A stretch of DNA of 64,000 nucleotides from JAKZVK01 sp965248255 (GTDB lineage: Bacteria; Acidobacteriota; Terriglobia; Bryobacterales; UBA6623), in NCBI GenBank assembly GCA_965248255.1, contig CBDFIW010000004.1:310001-374000 (forward strand), read 5' to 3'. Shown piece after piece: positions 25,672 to 34,853 of the stretch. Within the stretch, counting starts at the first letter, position 1, and every line of letters starts with the position of its first letter. The translations under genes and the position numbers were made by a program. A model generated the notes under the pieces. That model was not told the origin of the DNA and did not search any database. It saw nothing but the letters and a program-made list of their open reading frames with translations.

Positions 25672-26559
25672 CTACCTGACCCGAAACGGCTTCCGCTCTT
25701 GCACGGACTGGTTGCCTAGCCTGTCATCGAGCGACAGTACGATCGAGTATCCACCGGGGCGGATGTCTTCATCGAGATCGAGTCGGAAACTCCCCGGCAG
25801 CCAGCGGCGGGGATAGTAGGGCGAACCCTGCTCACCCTGGGGGTCGAAAGTGTAAAGCACCTCGCCCTCTTCATCGCGAAGTTCCAGCTCGGCATGAACG
25901 TCAAACGAATTGTCGGCCGCCATGTGGAACCCGGTGATATAGAAGGTGGCCCAGACCGTGGTGCCGGGATCGAGAAGCAGCTCGGGGAGCGGCGCGCCTC
26001 CCTCAACCTTCGAGAACGTGAAATTGCGAACCGTGAGCTGGTTGTCGGGCGGGACCTGCTGGCCACGGACATGAATCACCATTCGGCGAGACGTCTGGGC
26101 TCGGTTCAGCTCGTCCACGACCTTGAGCAAGACACGATACCCGCCGGCTTCGGCATGCGGCGGAACCGTTGGCGAATGACGGATGATGGGTCGCCATTCG
26201 CTGTCTTGCGGCGCCAACTCGGTGTCGATTTCGCCACCCTCGGCCATGGTGAAGCGGTCCCCGCCGGGTCCGAACGAATCGATGCGCCACGAGAGTTTGA
26301 CTCGGTCGTATTCGCCGCGTGTGTAGCCGCCAACCTCGAATCTCAGGTAGACAGTCTCGCCGGGAAAGAAAGTGCTGTCAGGGGGGATCGAGTACCCGCC
26401 CGCGCTGTCGAGGACATCGGCCTTGACAATCTCGAGTCTTGGCGGCGCGTGCTCCTTTTCCGGGCCACCCTCTTGCCCGCGCGAGGTGCCCGGAGCGACG
26501 ATCGCCAAGGCCATGGCGAGGACGAGCGTCCAAGACGCCCGTGCCGGCCTAGCCTGCAT
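25672..26559 (-). CDS. Secreted protein of unknown function, start codon supplied by a MITE
   Basis: A 295-residue exported protein. After a signal peptide (WTLVLAMALAIVAPGTSRGQ) come two beta-sandwich-like domains with the pattern of bacterial Ig-like modules: FFPGETVYLRFEVGGYTRGE, and later GTTVWATFYITGFH and GGYSIVLSLDDRLGNQSVQE. The C-terminus is RKPFRVR. No enzyme motif is seen. The first codons (MQAR) lie inside the inverted repeat of the 74-bp element at 26549-26622, so the present ATG came with that insertion and the original start is gone or was displaced. Confidence 0.7.
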   Translation of the reverse strand: MQARPARASWTLVLAMALAIVAPGTSRGQEGGPEKEHAPPRLEIVKADVLDSAGGYSIPPDSTFFPGETVYLRFEVGGYTRGEYDRVKLSWRIDSFGPGGDRFTMAEGGEIDTELAPQDSEWRPIIRHSPTVPPHAEAGGYRVLLKVVDELNRAQTSRRMVIHVRGQQVPPDNQLTVRNFTFSKVEGGAPLPELLLDPGTTVWATFYITGFHMAADNSFDVHAELELRDEEGEVLYTFDPQGEQGSPYYPRRWLPGSFRLDLDEDIRPGGYSIVLSLDDRLGNQSVQERKPFRVR

Positions 26560-26622
26560 TTCTCACCACCTGACGGTCGAAGCACGCGATAAGGCCGCCA
26601 CGTGGTGAGAAATGCAGGCTAG
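26549..26622. mobile_element. 74-bp MITE with perfect 21-bp inverted repeats
   Basis: Positions 26549-26569 (beginning CTAGCCTGCATTTCTC) and 26602-26622 (ending AAATGCAGGCTAG) are perfect inverted repeats enclosing 32 bp. Both ends carry CTAG, which may mark the target. It overlaps the stop of thiI and the start of the next gene. It could also fold as a long hairpin in the RNA and affect the downstream gene. Confidence 0.75.
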
Positions 26623-27878
26623 TGGGCCAGAGGGGCTGCGAGCTGGGGCTGTGTCGCCTCATGAGACTGTCGGACGCGTTGGCGGACCACACCGTTGCGA
26701 TATTCGTAGACTTCCTTTCGGCTCTGCGACACACCGTCTTGAACCAGGGTCTCGATATCCAGGTCGGCCTCTGCCGCGTTGAGTTCCTCGATGCCCGAGA
26801 AAACCTTCGGGCTCCTTGGCAAATAGATCGGGCAGCAATCCGTAAAGGGTTCGGCCGAGATCTCGTAGGTGCCGATCTTCTTTGCTAAGTCGAGAATCTC
26901 CTGCTTGTCATCTCCGACCAGCGGACGGTAGATGGGCATGCGGATTGCACTGCCGACCGCAGCCATGTTCTGGAGCGTTTGCGAAGCTACTTGCGCGATG
27001 CTGTCTCCCGTGACGAGCCCGTGCGCTTTGTCGCGCCGGGCGATTTGCTCGGCGATGCGCAGCATCAGCCGCCGGTAGATCAGGATGCGGAAGGCCTCGG
27101 GCGCGGCAGCGACGACGCGACGCTGAATGTCAGAGAACGGGACCAGGTGCAGGCGCGCGGCTCCCTGATAGGGGGTCAAGACACGGACCAGCTCGCGCGC
27201 GACGGGCGGGCTGTCCTCGCCGGCGCGTGCCGGCGCGCCGTAGAAGTGAACAAAGGAGCACCGTACCCCACGCTTGATGACCTTGTAGGCCGCCACGGCC
27301 GAATCGAATCCGCCCGAGAGCAGGCAAAGCAGCTTCCCGGCGGTGCCCATCGGCAGGCCGCCCAAGCCGGGGATCTTTTCGCCGTAAATCAGCGCTCGGT
27401 TTTTTGTGACCTCGATGTAGCACGTGGCTTCGGCATGATCGAGGTCGACCTTCGCTGGCTGTCCCGCCGCCGCGGCTTGCTCCTCGATAGCTCGCCCCAG
27501 GGTACGCTCAATGTCGCGCGACCGGAACGGGTACGTCTTGACCGCCCGCCGCGCCCGCACGCGAAACGTACGGAAAGCGACGCCGGCCATGAGGCTTGAA
27601 CCGGCTTGGACGATGGCCTCCAGGCTCGGCTCGGCTTCGCGCGCCACCGCCAGGTAAGCGATGCCGGCGACCTTTTTGAGCCGTTCGACAGCCTCGCCGA
27701 CGGCAGTCTCGTCGTCGCCCGTCAGAGAGACGAGCATGCGATTGTCCTCGTGCTTGATGCAGGGGACCGGGAGGCCTTCGAGCGCCTTTTCAGCGGCCTC
27801 CTTGAGCTTACTGACGAAGAAGTTACGATTGCTGCCCTTGAGCCAAATCTCGTGGTAGTGAAGGATGAGAACCGGCAT
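26619..27878 (-). CDS. thiI: tRNA 4-thiouridine sulfurtransferase ThiI
   Basis: A 419-residue protein that makes s4U8 in tRNA and can supply sulfur for thiamine. An N-terminal ferredoxin-like domain (residues 1-60) leads into THUMP (about 60-165), then the PP-loop ATP pyrophosphatase SGGFDS at 188-193; DCCPIYLPRSPKVFSG is typical of the family's C-terminal region. There is no rhodanese domain, so this is the short form. The TAG stop lies in the MITE at 26549-26622, so the last few residues may be foreign or the native end slightly altered. Confidence 0.92.
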   Translation of the reverse strand: MPVLILHYHEIWLKGSNRNFFVSKLKEAAEKALEGLPVPCIKHEDNRMLVSLTGDDETAVGEAVERLKKVAGIAYLAVAREAEPSLEAIVQAGSSLMAGVAFRTFRVRARRAVKTYPFRSRDIERTLGRAIEEQAAAAGQPAKVDLDHAEATCYIEVTKNRALIYGEKIPGLGGLPMGTAGKLLCLLSGGFDSAVAAYKVIKRGVRCSFVHFYGAPARAGEDSPPVARELVRVLTPYQGAARLHLVPFSDIQRRVVAAAPEAFRILIYRRLMLRIAEQIARRDKAHGLVTGDSIAQVASQTLQNMAAVGSAIRMPIYRPLVGDDKQEILDLAKKIGTYEISAEPFTDCCPIYLPRSPKVFSGIEELNAAEADLDIETLVQDGVSQSRKEVYEYRNGVVRQRVRQSHEATQPQLAAPLAH

Positions 27879-28131
27879 CGGGGGCTTTCGGGTTCATTAT
27901 AGCGGTGGGGTTGATCCGCGAACCGTGAATACCCCAGGTTCCCAGACGGCCACACGCTTGGCGCTGCCGCGTGACGAGATGGCCGCGCCTAACCCCACCT
28001 GGACAAGAGGCAGACGTGGCCGTCTTCGGCACGTCAGGAGCCGAGCACGGCTCGGCACGCCACGGGCGTGCGCCACGTCATGAATCTGTTACTCTTCGGC
28101 CCGGGACTTTGTTGGGTTCAACAGGAGGCTC

Positions 28132-29370
28132 GTGATGAGCATTGATCGGCGTGGTTTCTTGCGTGAGGCCACGGGCTTGGCCTCGGCAGCGGCTCTGGCG
28201 TCAACCGGTTGCAGCCAAACCGCGACGCCGGCTGACTTCTCCAGCTTGCGCGGGGACTTCTATCTGCGCGAAGGCCAAACCTATCTCAACTCGGCACGGC
28301 ACTATCCTCTGAACGTATATTCGGCACGCGCCGCGCACGCGTATCTCGATCACATGATCGCCGACCCCGCCGACGAGACCGAACGCCGACGCCTGCACGA
28401 CATCAAGGCGCGCTTCGCCCGTTTAATCAACGCCAAGCCGTCGGAGATCTGCTTTACACCCGGCACAATGGCCGGCGAGATGATCCTGATGGACGGGCTT
28501 CGCCTCGAAAACACCCCCTACAACGTGGTCACCAACGATCTGCCGTACTCATCCTCGCTCTACAACTACTCGCAGCGCAAGAAACACGGCCTCGATCTGC
28601 GCATCGCCAAACACACCGACTGGCGTACCGATATGAAGGCCGTCGAGGACGTTGTCGATCTCAAGACCCGGCTCATCTCCGTCGCCATGGTCTCGAACAT
28701 GAACGGCTATCTCGAGGACGTCAAAGCCCTCAGCGCCATGGCCCACGCGCATGACGGGTACCTCTACACCGACGTGATCCAGTGTGTCGGCGCCGTGCCA
28801 ATCGACGTTCGTGCGATGGGCATCGACTTCGCGGCCTGTTCGATGTACAAGTTTCTGATGGGTATCCACGGCTTCGGGTTCCTCTACATTCGCGAGGACC
28901 TGCAGGGCAGCGTCATCAAGTCCACCGAGATGCACGGAGGCGTGAGCCTCAACTATCGGCCCTGGGTCGACAACCCCGATCCATCGAAGGATGAGGTCAT
29001 CGTCGGTGAGGGCAAAGGTGCGAGGCGGTTCGAGGTAGGTGCGCCGCCGTTCGTCAGCTATGCAGCGGCCGAGGCATCGTTGAAGCTGATCGAGCGGCTG
29101 GGCGTCGAGAACATCCAAGCACACGCTCTGAAGTGCATTGGACGGCTAAAGAAAGACATGGCGGCGATCGGGTATCCGACGGTGACGCCGGAAGGAAACG
29201 GCAGCTCCATCATTTCGTTCCGCGTGAAGGACCCCGAGGGGGTGGCGAAGAAGCTGGAGCGCGCCAATGTTGTCGCGACGATGATTGCGCAGTACAAGCT
29301 GTTGCGGGTGTCGATGTCGGCCTTCACCAACGACGACGACTTGGACCAACTACTGAACGCACTGTCATGA
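28132..29370 (+). CDS. Tat-exported class V aminotransferase (isopenicillin-N epimerase-like)
   Basis: A 412-residue PLP-dependent enzyme. The N-terminus has a twin-arginine signal (DRRGFLREATGLASAAALAS followed by TGC, which may be a lipobox). The fold type I core shows the PLP aspartate region YTDVIQCVGAVPIDV and the Schiff-base lysine in CSMYKFLMGIHGFGFLYIR (Lys240). Related proteins include cysteine desulfurases and epimerases; the substrate is unknown. Export of such an enzyme is unusual outside Acidobacteria-like groups. The gene converges with the Gfo/Idh gene 16 bp away. Confidence 0.85.
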   Translation: MMSIDRRGFLREATGLASAAALASTGCSQTATPADFSSLRGDFYLREGQTYLNSARHYPLNVYSARAAHAYLDHMIADPADETERRRLHDIKARFARLINAKPSEICFTPGTMAGEMILMDGLRLENTPYNVVTNDLPYSSSLYNYSQRKKHGLDLRIAKHTDWRTDMKAVEDVVDLKTRLISVAMVSNMNGYLEDVKALSAMAHAHDGYLYTDVIQCVGAVPIDVRAMGIDFAACSMYKFLMGIHGFGFLYIREDLQGSVIKSTEMHGGVSLNYRPWVDNPDPSKDEVIVGEGKGARRFEVGAPPFVSYAAAEASLKLIERLGVENIQAHALKCIGRLKKDMAAIGYPTVTPEGNGSSIISFRVKDPEGVAKKLERANVVATMIAQYKLLRVSMSAFTNDDDLDQLLNALS

Positions 29371-29386
29371 AGCCGCAGGGAGCGGG

Positions 29387-30529
29387 CTACATGTTGTAAA
29401 CCTCGTCCCAGGTGACTTCGCGCGCCAGCTCGATTGCGATGCGTCCCATGATGGCGGTGAGAGTGCTTTCGGCGGCGAAGAGGGCGGCGTTTTCGGGCGG
29501 GATCTCGCCGCGGACGCCGCGGATGAAGTGCTTGATGACGTCTTCGGTGATGTTGTACGGGGTGTCCTGGCGGGTGGGGGTTTTGCCTTCGACATGCATT
29601 GTGTAGCCTTGCCGTGACGTGGTGAGCACGCCCTTGGTGCCGAAGAAGTACTCCCCAACGTCGCGGTAGCGGCCTTTGGAGATTTGATTCGCCGAGTGGG
29701 TGTAGACACGTCCGTCGGGCAGCTTGTAGTTGACGGCGAGGCTGTCCATGACATCGCCGATGTCGGTGCGCACGACGCGCGCGCCGTAGCCGGTGGCAGT
29801 CACCGGGTGCGTACCGGTGAACCAATTGACGACGTCGATGTTGTGGCAGTTTTGCTCGACGATGATGTCGCCGGAGCGCTCCTTGTAGAAGAGCCAGTTG
29901 CGGACTTTCTCTTCCGAGTCCGCGTGCCCGGAACGGATCGGAAGCGCGCCGCCCAACCAGGCTGAACGGACCATGCGGATCTGGCCGATCTCGCCGGCGA
30001 CCACCATCTCGTAGGCGCGGCGATAGTCCACGCCCCAGCGCTGTTGGAAGTCGACCATGACCATCTGTCCGGGCTTGACGTTCTTGGCGGCGGCGATGAC
30101 GCGCCGAATGCCGGCTGGGTCGACGGCGACCGGCTTCTCCATCAGGATGTGCTTGCCGGAGGCGACGGCGAGTTCGAAGTGCTCGGGGTGAACGTAGGGA
30201 GGCGTGGCGATATAGACGGCGTCGATGTCAGCGTCGAGGATCGCCTGGGCGCTCTTGTAAGCCTGGGCCTCCTTGGCGGGGACGATGCCGCGCGCGGCTT
30301 CAATTCGGTCGTCGTAGATGTCGGCGAGCGCGGAAACCTCGGCTTGGTCGTGCTTGACGAAAAGTTGGCTCACGCGCGAGCCGCGGCGGCCGCAGCCGAG
30401 CAGGCCGACCTTGATTTTCGAGTTGGCCGGCGCGCCGTAGACCGACTCCGGCCGAACGATGGTCCAGCCGGCGGCGGCCGCGCTCGCACCCTTTACAAAG
30501 TCTCTCCGGTTCGCGCTGTCTTCGGTCAT
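29387..30529 (-). CDS. Tat-exported Gfo/Idh/MocA-family oxidoreductase
   Basis: A 380-residue NAD(P)-dependent dehydrogenase. A twin-arginine signal (NRRDFVKGASAAAAGWTIV) precedes the Rossmann fold (KIKVGLLGCGRRGSRVSQLF). The family motif EKP lies in HILMEKPVAVDPAG, and the substrate domain includes the conserved histidine segment VEQNCHNIDVVNWF. Exported members usually act on sugars or inositols and may carry the cofactor across with the folded protein. The substrate is not known. Confidence 0.88.
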   Translation of the reverse strand: MTEDSANRRDFVKGASAAAAGWTIVRPESVYGAPANSKIKVGLLGCGRRGSRVSQLFVKHDQAEVSALADIYDDRIEAARGIVPAKEAQAYKSAQAILDADIDAVYIATPPYVHPEHFELAVASGKHILMEKPVAVDPAGIRRVIAAAKNVKPGQMVMVDFQQRWGVDYRRAYEMVVAGEIGQIRMVRSAWLGGALPIRSGHADSEEKVRNWLFYKERSGDIIVEQNCHNIDVVNWFTGTHPVTATGYGARVVRTDIGDVMDSLAVNYKLPDGRVYTHSANQISKGRYRDVGEYFFGTKGVLTTSRQGYTMHVEGKTPTRQDTPYNITEDVIKHFIRGVRGEIPPENAALFAAESTLTAIMGRIAIELAREVTWDEVYNM

Positions 30530-30842
30530 TCTGAATCCTTATATCAAACGCGACGGCCGGTCTATGTTGGCTGTCGGTCCTGAGCGCCGTACCAGCAGAA
30601 GGCGGAAGGTGAAGTGGGGTTCGATTCTACCAGACACGGTGAGCGTCGCCTGCCAGGGTTTCGATCGTCGCGAGCGCTGGGCATTTTTGGCCAACCACAA
30701 GTTCGTTGCATCGAAAACAACCCGCGGTGTAGCATATGCCAGCCGGTGGACCTACCTAGAACTTTGGCCCGGCATCAAGGATGCCCATGAAATCGGCTTG
30801 CTCAGCAGCCCGCGTTCCCCGGCTGGGCTGTGAGGAGGACGG
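30530..30842. other. Divergent intergenic region
   Basis: These 313 bp separate the Gfo/Idh gene (minus) from the SBBP gene (plus) and must hold both promoters. GAGGAGG at about 30835, six bases before the SBBP ATG, is a clear ribosome-binding site. No other feature was identified. Confidence 0.4.
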
Positions 30843-33800
30843 ATGTTGATCCCCCGCGTTTACAACTGTTGTGCGACCCTCTGGCTGGCTGTTGCGGTCA
30901 CGCAAGCGGCGGCGCAGCCGGTCATCTTCAGTGACGACACTTTCGACGACTCGGATTGGACCGCCAAGATCATCCTGAACGAGGTCGGCGACTCGGCACA
31001 GTTCGAGGCCACGCAGAGGACGCGCAGCGGAAATCCGGGCGCCTTCCGGCGTATTCTGCACGAGGGAGAGGGAACTAGCAGAAGACCACGGCTCCACGTA
31101 GGTCATCTGCGCCAGGGAGCTGCCTACGACCCCCAAGTGATGGGTCCCATCGATAGCGTCAGCTACAGCTATGACCTGATCAACCTGGAGGATTCTCGGA
31201 GTTACTTCACCGACTACTATCTGCTGATCTTTCAGAACGACGCCTACTATCGGGTCCAGCCCCCCAGCGACCGTATCGAGCAGCGCTCATGGGCGTCTTT
31301 CGGCCGGGACGGCCTTGGGGCGGCGGACTTCACTCGAGTGTCGGGATCGGGACCCAGCCGCCCGGACTTTTCCGCGACGGCCAGCCCGTTGCAGTTGGGC
31401 TTCGCTTCGGTCAGCCGGTTCGAGGGAGGCATATCCCCAGGGCTTAGCGACGATGACAGCCGCAACAGCGGCATCGACAACTGGATGGTCACCGTCGTGT
31501 CGGCGGGCGCCACGAGCTGTCAAATCCAGCCGCGTAACACGTTCTTGCCGCTCCACTTTCTTGAGCCGCATCTGTTCAACCGCGATGGCCATCCTCCTCA
31601 CGAGTTGAGCGTGGCCGCTAGGGTGAACAGCGTTCCTGTCCCGGCAGGCACGGAACTGTCACTGGTTGCCACAAAGCCGGTGTTCCTTGACACTTCGGGA
31701 AACCCCAGCTTGACCGAAGAGACCGTACAGACCGATGCAGACGGACGAGCCGTTTTCGAATACATTCCGCCCTCCCTTGAACCGTTGGACCGCACCGATT
31801 TTGAAGTCAGAGGATCCGTCGAGGATGCTTCCTTTAGTTGCCGAGGATCGGTCGTTACCGGGCTCGGGGCTTTGACAGCATCCTTCCAAGGGCTGATTGA
31901 TCAACAAAAGGCGATAGCTTTGCTTGGGCGCGTGTGGGACAAGCTGATCGTGCGGGTCGCCGTCGGAGGGGATGCCGGTGCGATGTCGAAAGAGTTCTTG
32001 GATGAACTCGAGCGGATCACTCGGGAGGATCCGGCGTTCCTGGCGGGCCTCCGAGAGAGCGTAGAGGCACAGAGACCACTCCTGGAGCGGATCGCGGCCG
32101 GACAGCAGGTGACTGCCGGTGAGGAGGCCCTGCAGGAATTCGAAGATTTGCTCGCGCGGCTCGAGCCACCTGAGGATTCCGACCTGGAGAGGGCTGTCGG
32201 GGGAGTTCGGAAGTACCTCGCGAAGGCACGACGGGTGGTGCAGGCTACAGGCACGAACCGCCGGCCAACCTCAGAAGCAAGACTCGTACACTCGGCTCAG
32301 GAACAACGTGTGCTCCAACACAGCGCTGACCCGGTCGCGGTGAGAATCCAAACCGCTCATGACAAGCTTCAGCTTCGCTTTGAAGCCAATCTCGGTCAGG
32401 TATCCGGGGATGTGCATTATCTCGCTCGAGGTCCGGGCTACAACCTGTACTTGTTGCCCGCGGAGGCTGTGGTTGTTAGCGGGATCGCTTCTCGCGGGCT
32501 GATTGGCCCTCCGTCTGTCGTTCGCATTCAACTCGCCGGCGCGCAACCGGCTGCGAAACCCAGAGGGCTGGGTGAGTTGCCGGGCAAGAGCCATTACCTG
32601 TTGGGCCAGGACGCTGCCAACTGGCGCACCGATGTTCCGCACTACGAGAAAGTCAGGTACTCCGAGGTCTACCCCGGCGTAGATCTTGTTTACTATGGCC
32701 GCCAAAACCAGCTCGAATATGACTTTGTCGTTGCTCCCGGAGCGAGCCCCGACGTGATCTCGTTCGGCTTCGAGGGTATCGAGAGGCTGCAGCTTGGCGG
32801 CGGTGGAGACCTCGTGTTGAACGTGGGCGAGGCGGACTTCCGGCTCAAGAAGCCGTTTATTTATCAGAACATCGAGGGCGTCCGGCGTCGGATCGCCGGC
32901 GACTACGAATTGAGAGCAGGCGGCCTGGTGGGGTTCGAGGTCGAGGCCTACGATGCTTCGCGGCCTCTAGTGATCGATCCGATTCTCTCCTACTCCAGTT
33001 ACGTTGGCGGGGCTGAATACGATGCCGGCGGAGACATCGCGGTAGGTCCTGACGGCAGCGCGTACCTTACTGGCGCTACCAGTTCGATCAACTTCCCAAC
33101 CGAGACCCCCCTACAGGCTGATTCAGCGGGTGGCATCCCTGTCGGGGTTGACGCTTTCGTCATCAAGCTGGATCCTAGCGGGTCCGAGGTCGTGTATTCC
33201 ACCTACATCGGCGGCAGCCATATCGACTTCGGGATGGGAATCGCCGTAGATGATCAAGGCAATGCTTTTGTCACCGGAGAGACGCGGTCCGAAGACTTTC
33301 CGATTGCCGAGGCGATGCAGAAGGCCTTGGCTGAGGCGGCGGCGGACCCAGCGCCGGCGGCGATCGAGCCGAATCTTGCGATTCGCGTGGCGATGAGACG
33401 CCGAGCCTTGGCGGAACGGCTCAACTTCTGGCAGTGGGGTTATTACTACCAGCAGGTCACCGGGCGGCCTCAGCCGGATGCGTTCCGGTATCTTCGGCCG
33501 AAGCCGGGCGTGGGCGAGTGGACGGTCGAGGAGATCGAGAACTACGAGATGACTGCGGACCGGTGGTGGGATCTGATGACCACGCCCCGGTCCGGTCAGT
33601 CCAAGGGGGAGCCCTCCGAGATTGGGGCCCGCAGCGCCTTCGTGATGAAACTGGATCCGACAGGCTCGAGCTTGACTTACTCGACTTACTTGGGTGGAAC
33701 GGGCGATGACAGGGGAACGTCGATCGCGATTGACGGCGAGGGCAACGCCTACGTGGCAGGTACTACAGCCTCTACGGACTTCCCTGTCCGGGATGCCATA

Positions 33801-34853
33801 CAGACGGTCCATGGCGGCGGGGAGCTATTTTACGCGTTCGACGCCTTCGCTGCCAAGTTGAACGCCGCCGGAACCGAGCTTGTATTCGCGACTTTTCTCG
33901 GGGGTAGCGAGTATGACGCGGCTCGCGGCATCGCCGTGGATGCGGCCGGTAACGCTTACGTCTCGGGGACGACGGAATCGCCGAACTTTCCGACGACGAC
34001 AGACGCATTCCAGAGGGACGGTCCGGCCGTCGAGGAAGAGTACGACGCTTTTGTGACCAAGCTCGATGGCGCCGGCTCGTTGCTCTACTCGACCTTCTTG
34101 GGCGGGGGGAGTCAAGACTTCGGCTTTGCCATCGCGGTGGATGCGGACGGGAACGCTTACACGACCGGCATCACCGGCTCGCCCGATTTTCCCTTGCTCA
34201 ACCCTGCTCAGGGGCAGTTCGGCAGCAACGATCTGCTCGGATTTGACGCCTTCGTCACCAAATTGAATGCAGACGGTACGGGACTCATCTACTCCACCTT
34301 TCTTGGAGGCGGCGGAACGGAGATCGGCTTCGGCATCGCCGTGGACTCGGATGGCAACACATACGTGGCGGGTGAAACCGACTCTATGGACTTCCCGACC
34401 GCCACTGCCCTCCAGCCGGTGACAGGGGGCCGGAGCGACGGGTTTGTCACCAAGCTCGACCCGACGGGTTCGGCCCTTGACTTTTCTACCTACCTGGGCG
34501 GAAGCGACTACGACTCGGTCCAAGGGCTCGCCTTAACGCAAGACCGCGACGTCTATGTCGCAGGGTTGAGTTTGTCGAGTGACTCACCAGTGACTTTCGG
34601 GGCGTTTCAAACGAGCAGCGAGGGTCTTGCCGACGCTCTAGTCGCGAAGATTAGTGAAGGAGAGCCCCCGCCGCCGGCGGCGACGATACAGGCCGCGAGT
34701 GGCGCTCTGACGGTGGCGCCCGACTCGCTCGCAAGCGGCTTCGGAATAGGAGTGCCATTAGCCGACATGGTGGCCTCGGCCGCCGAGGTTCCGTTGCCGA
34801 CCGAGCTGGCCGGTGTCTCGGTGCGGATAACCGATAGCCAAGGCGTCCAGTGA
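30843..34853 (+). CDS. Giant secreted SBBP-repeat beta-propeller protein, C-terminus lost
   Basis: 1,336 residues. A signal peptide (LWLAVAVTQAAAQP) is followed by an N-terminal discoidin-like or lectin-like region and an Ig-like segment. About residues 505-720 form the DUF7948-type domain that precedes SBBP repeats (LRFEANLGQVSGDVHYLARG). About 725-1270 hold roughly seven SBBP blades with the phrase GNAYVAGTT..DFP...FVTKL...L.YSTFLGG. One blade is interrupted by about 100 unrelated residues (822-931, rich in Trp and Tyr). A TIGR03437 module begins at about 1285 but is cut by a TGA after DSQGVQ. The expected continuation lies downstream, so the stop looks like a recent nonsense change. Confidence 0.85.
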   Translation: MLIPRVYNCCATLWLAVAVTQAAAQPVIFSDDTFDDSDWTAKIILNEVGDSAQFEATQRTRSGNPGAFRRILHEGEGTSRRPRLHVGHLRQGAAYDPQVMGPIDSVSYSYDLINLEDSRSYFTDYYLLIFQNDAYYRVQPPSDRIEQRSWASFGRDGLGAADFTRVSGSGPSRPDFSATASPLQLGFASVSRFEGGISPGLSDDDSRNSGIDNWMVTVVSAGATSCQIQPRNTFLPLHFLEPHLFNRDGHPPHELSVAARVNSVPVPAGTELSLVATKPVFLDTSGNPSLTEETVQTDADGRAVFEYIPPSLEPLDRTDFEVRGSVEDASFSCRGSVVTGLGALTASFQGLIDQQKAIALLGRVWDKLIVRVAVGGDAGAMSKEFLDELERITREDPAFLAGLRESVEAQRPLLERIAAGQQVTAGEEALQEFEDLLARLEPPEDSDLERAVGGVRKYLAKARRVVQATGTNRRPTSEARLVHSAQEQRVLQHSADPVAVRIQTAHDKLQLRFEANLGQVSGDVHYLARGPGYNLYLLPAEAVVVSGIASRGLIGPPSVVRIQLAGAQPAAKPRGLGELPGKSHYLLGQDAANWRTDVPHYEKVRYSEVYPGVDLVYYGRQNQLEYDFVVAPGASPDVISFGFEGIERLQLGGGGDLVLNVGEADFRLKKPFIYQNIEGVRRRIAGDYELRAGGLVGFEVEAYDASRPLVIDPILSYSSYVGGAEYDAGGDIAVGPDGSAYLTGATSSINFPTETPLQADSAGGIPVGVDAFVIKLDPSGSEVVYSTYIGGSHIDFGMGIAVDDQGNAFVTGETRSEDFPIAEAMQKALAEAAADPAPAAIEPNLAIRVAMRRRALAERLNFWQWGYYYQQVTGRPQPDAFRYLRPKPGVGEWTVEEIENYEMTADRWWDLMTTPRSGQSKGEPSEIGARSAFVMKLDPTGSSLTYSTYLGGTGDDRGTSIAIDGEGNAYVAGTTASTDFPVRDAIQTVHGGGELFYAFDAFAAKLNAAGTELVFATFLGGSEYDAARGIAVDAAGNAYVSGTTESPNFPTTTDAFQRDGPAVEEEYDAFVTKLDGAGSLLYSTFLGGGSQDFGFAIAVDADGNAYTTGITGSPDFPLLNPAQGQFGSNDLLGFDAFVTKLNADGTGLIYSTFLGGGGTEIGFGIAVDSDGNTYVAGETDSMDFPTATALQPVTGGRSDGFVTKLDPTGSALDFSTYLGGSDYDSVQGLALTQDRDVYVAGLSLSSDSPVTFGAFQTSSEGLADALVAKISEGEPPPPAATIQAASGALTVAPDSLASGFGIGVPLADMVASAAEVPLPTELAGVSVRITDSQGVQ

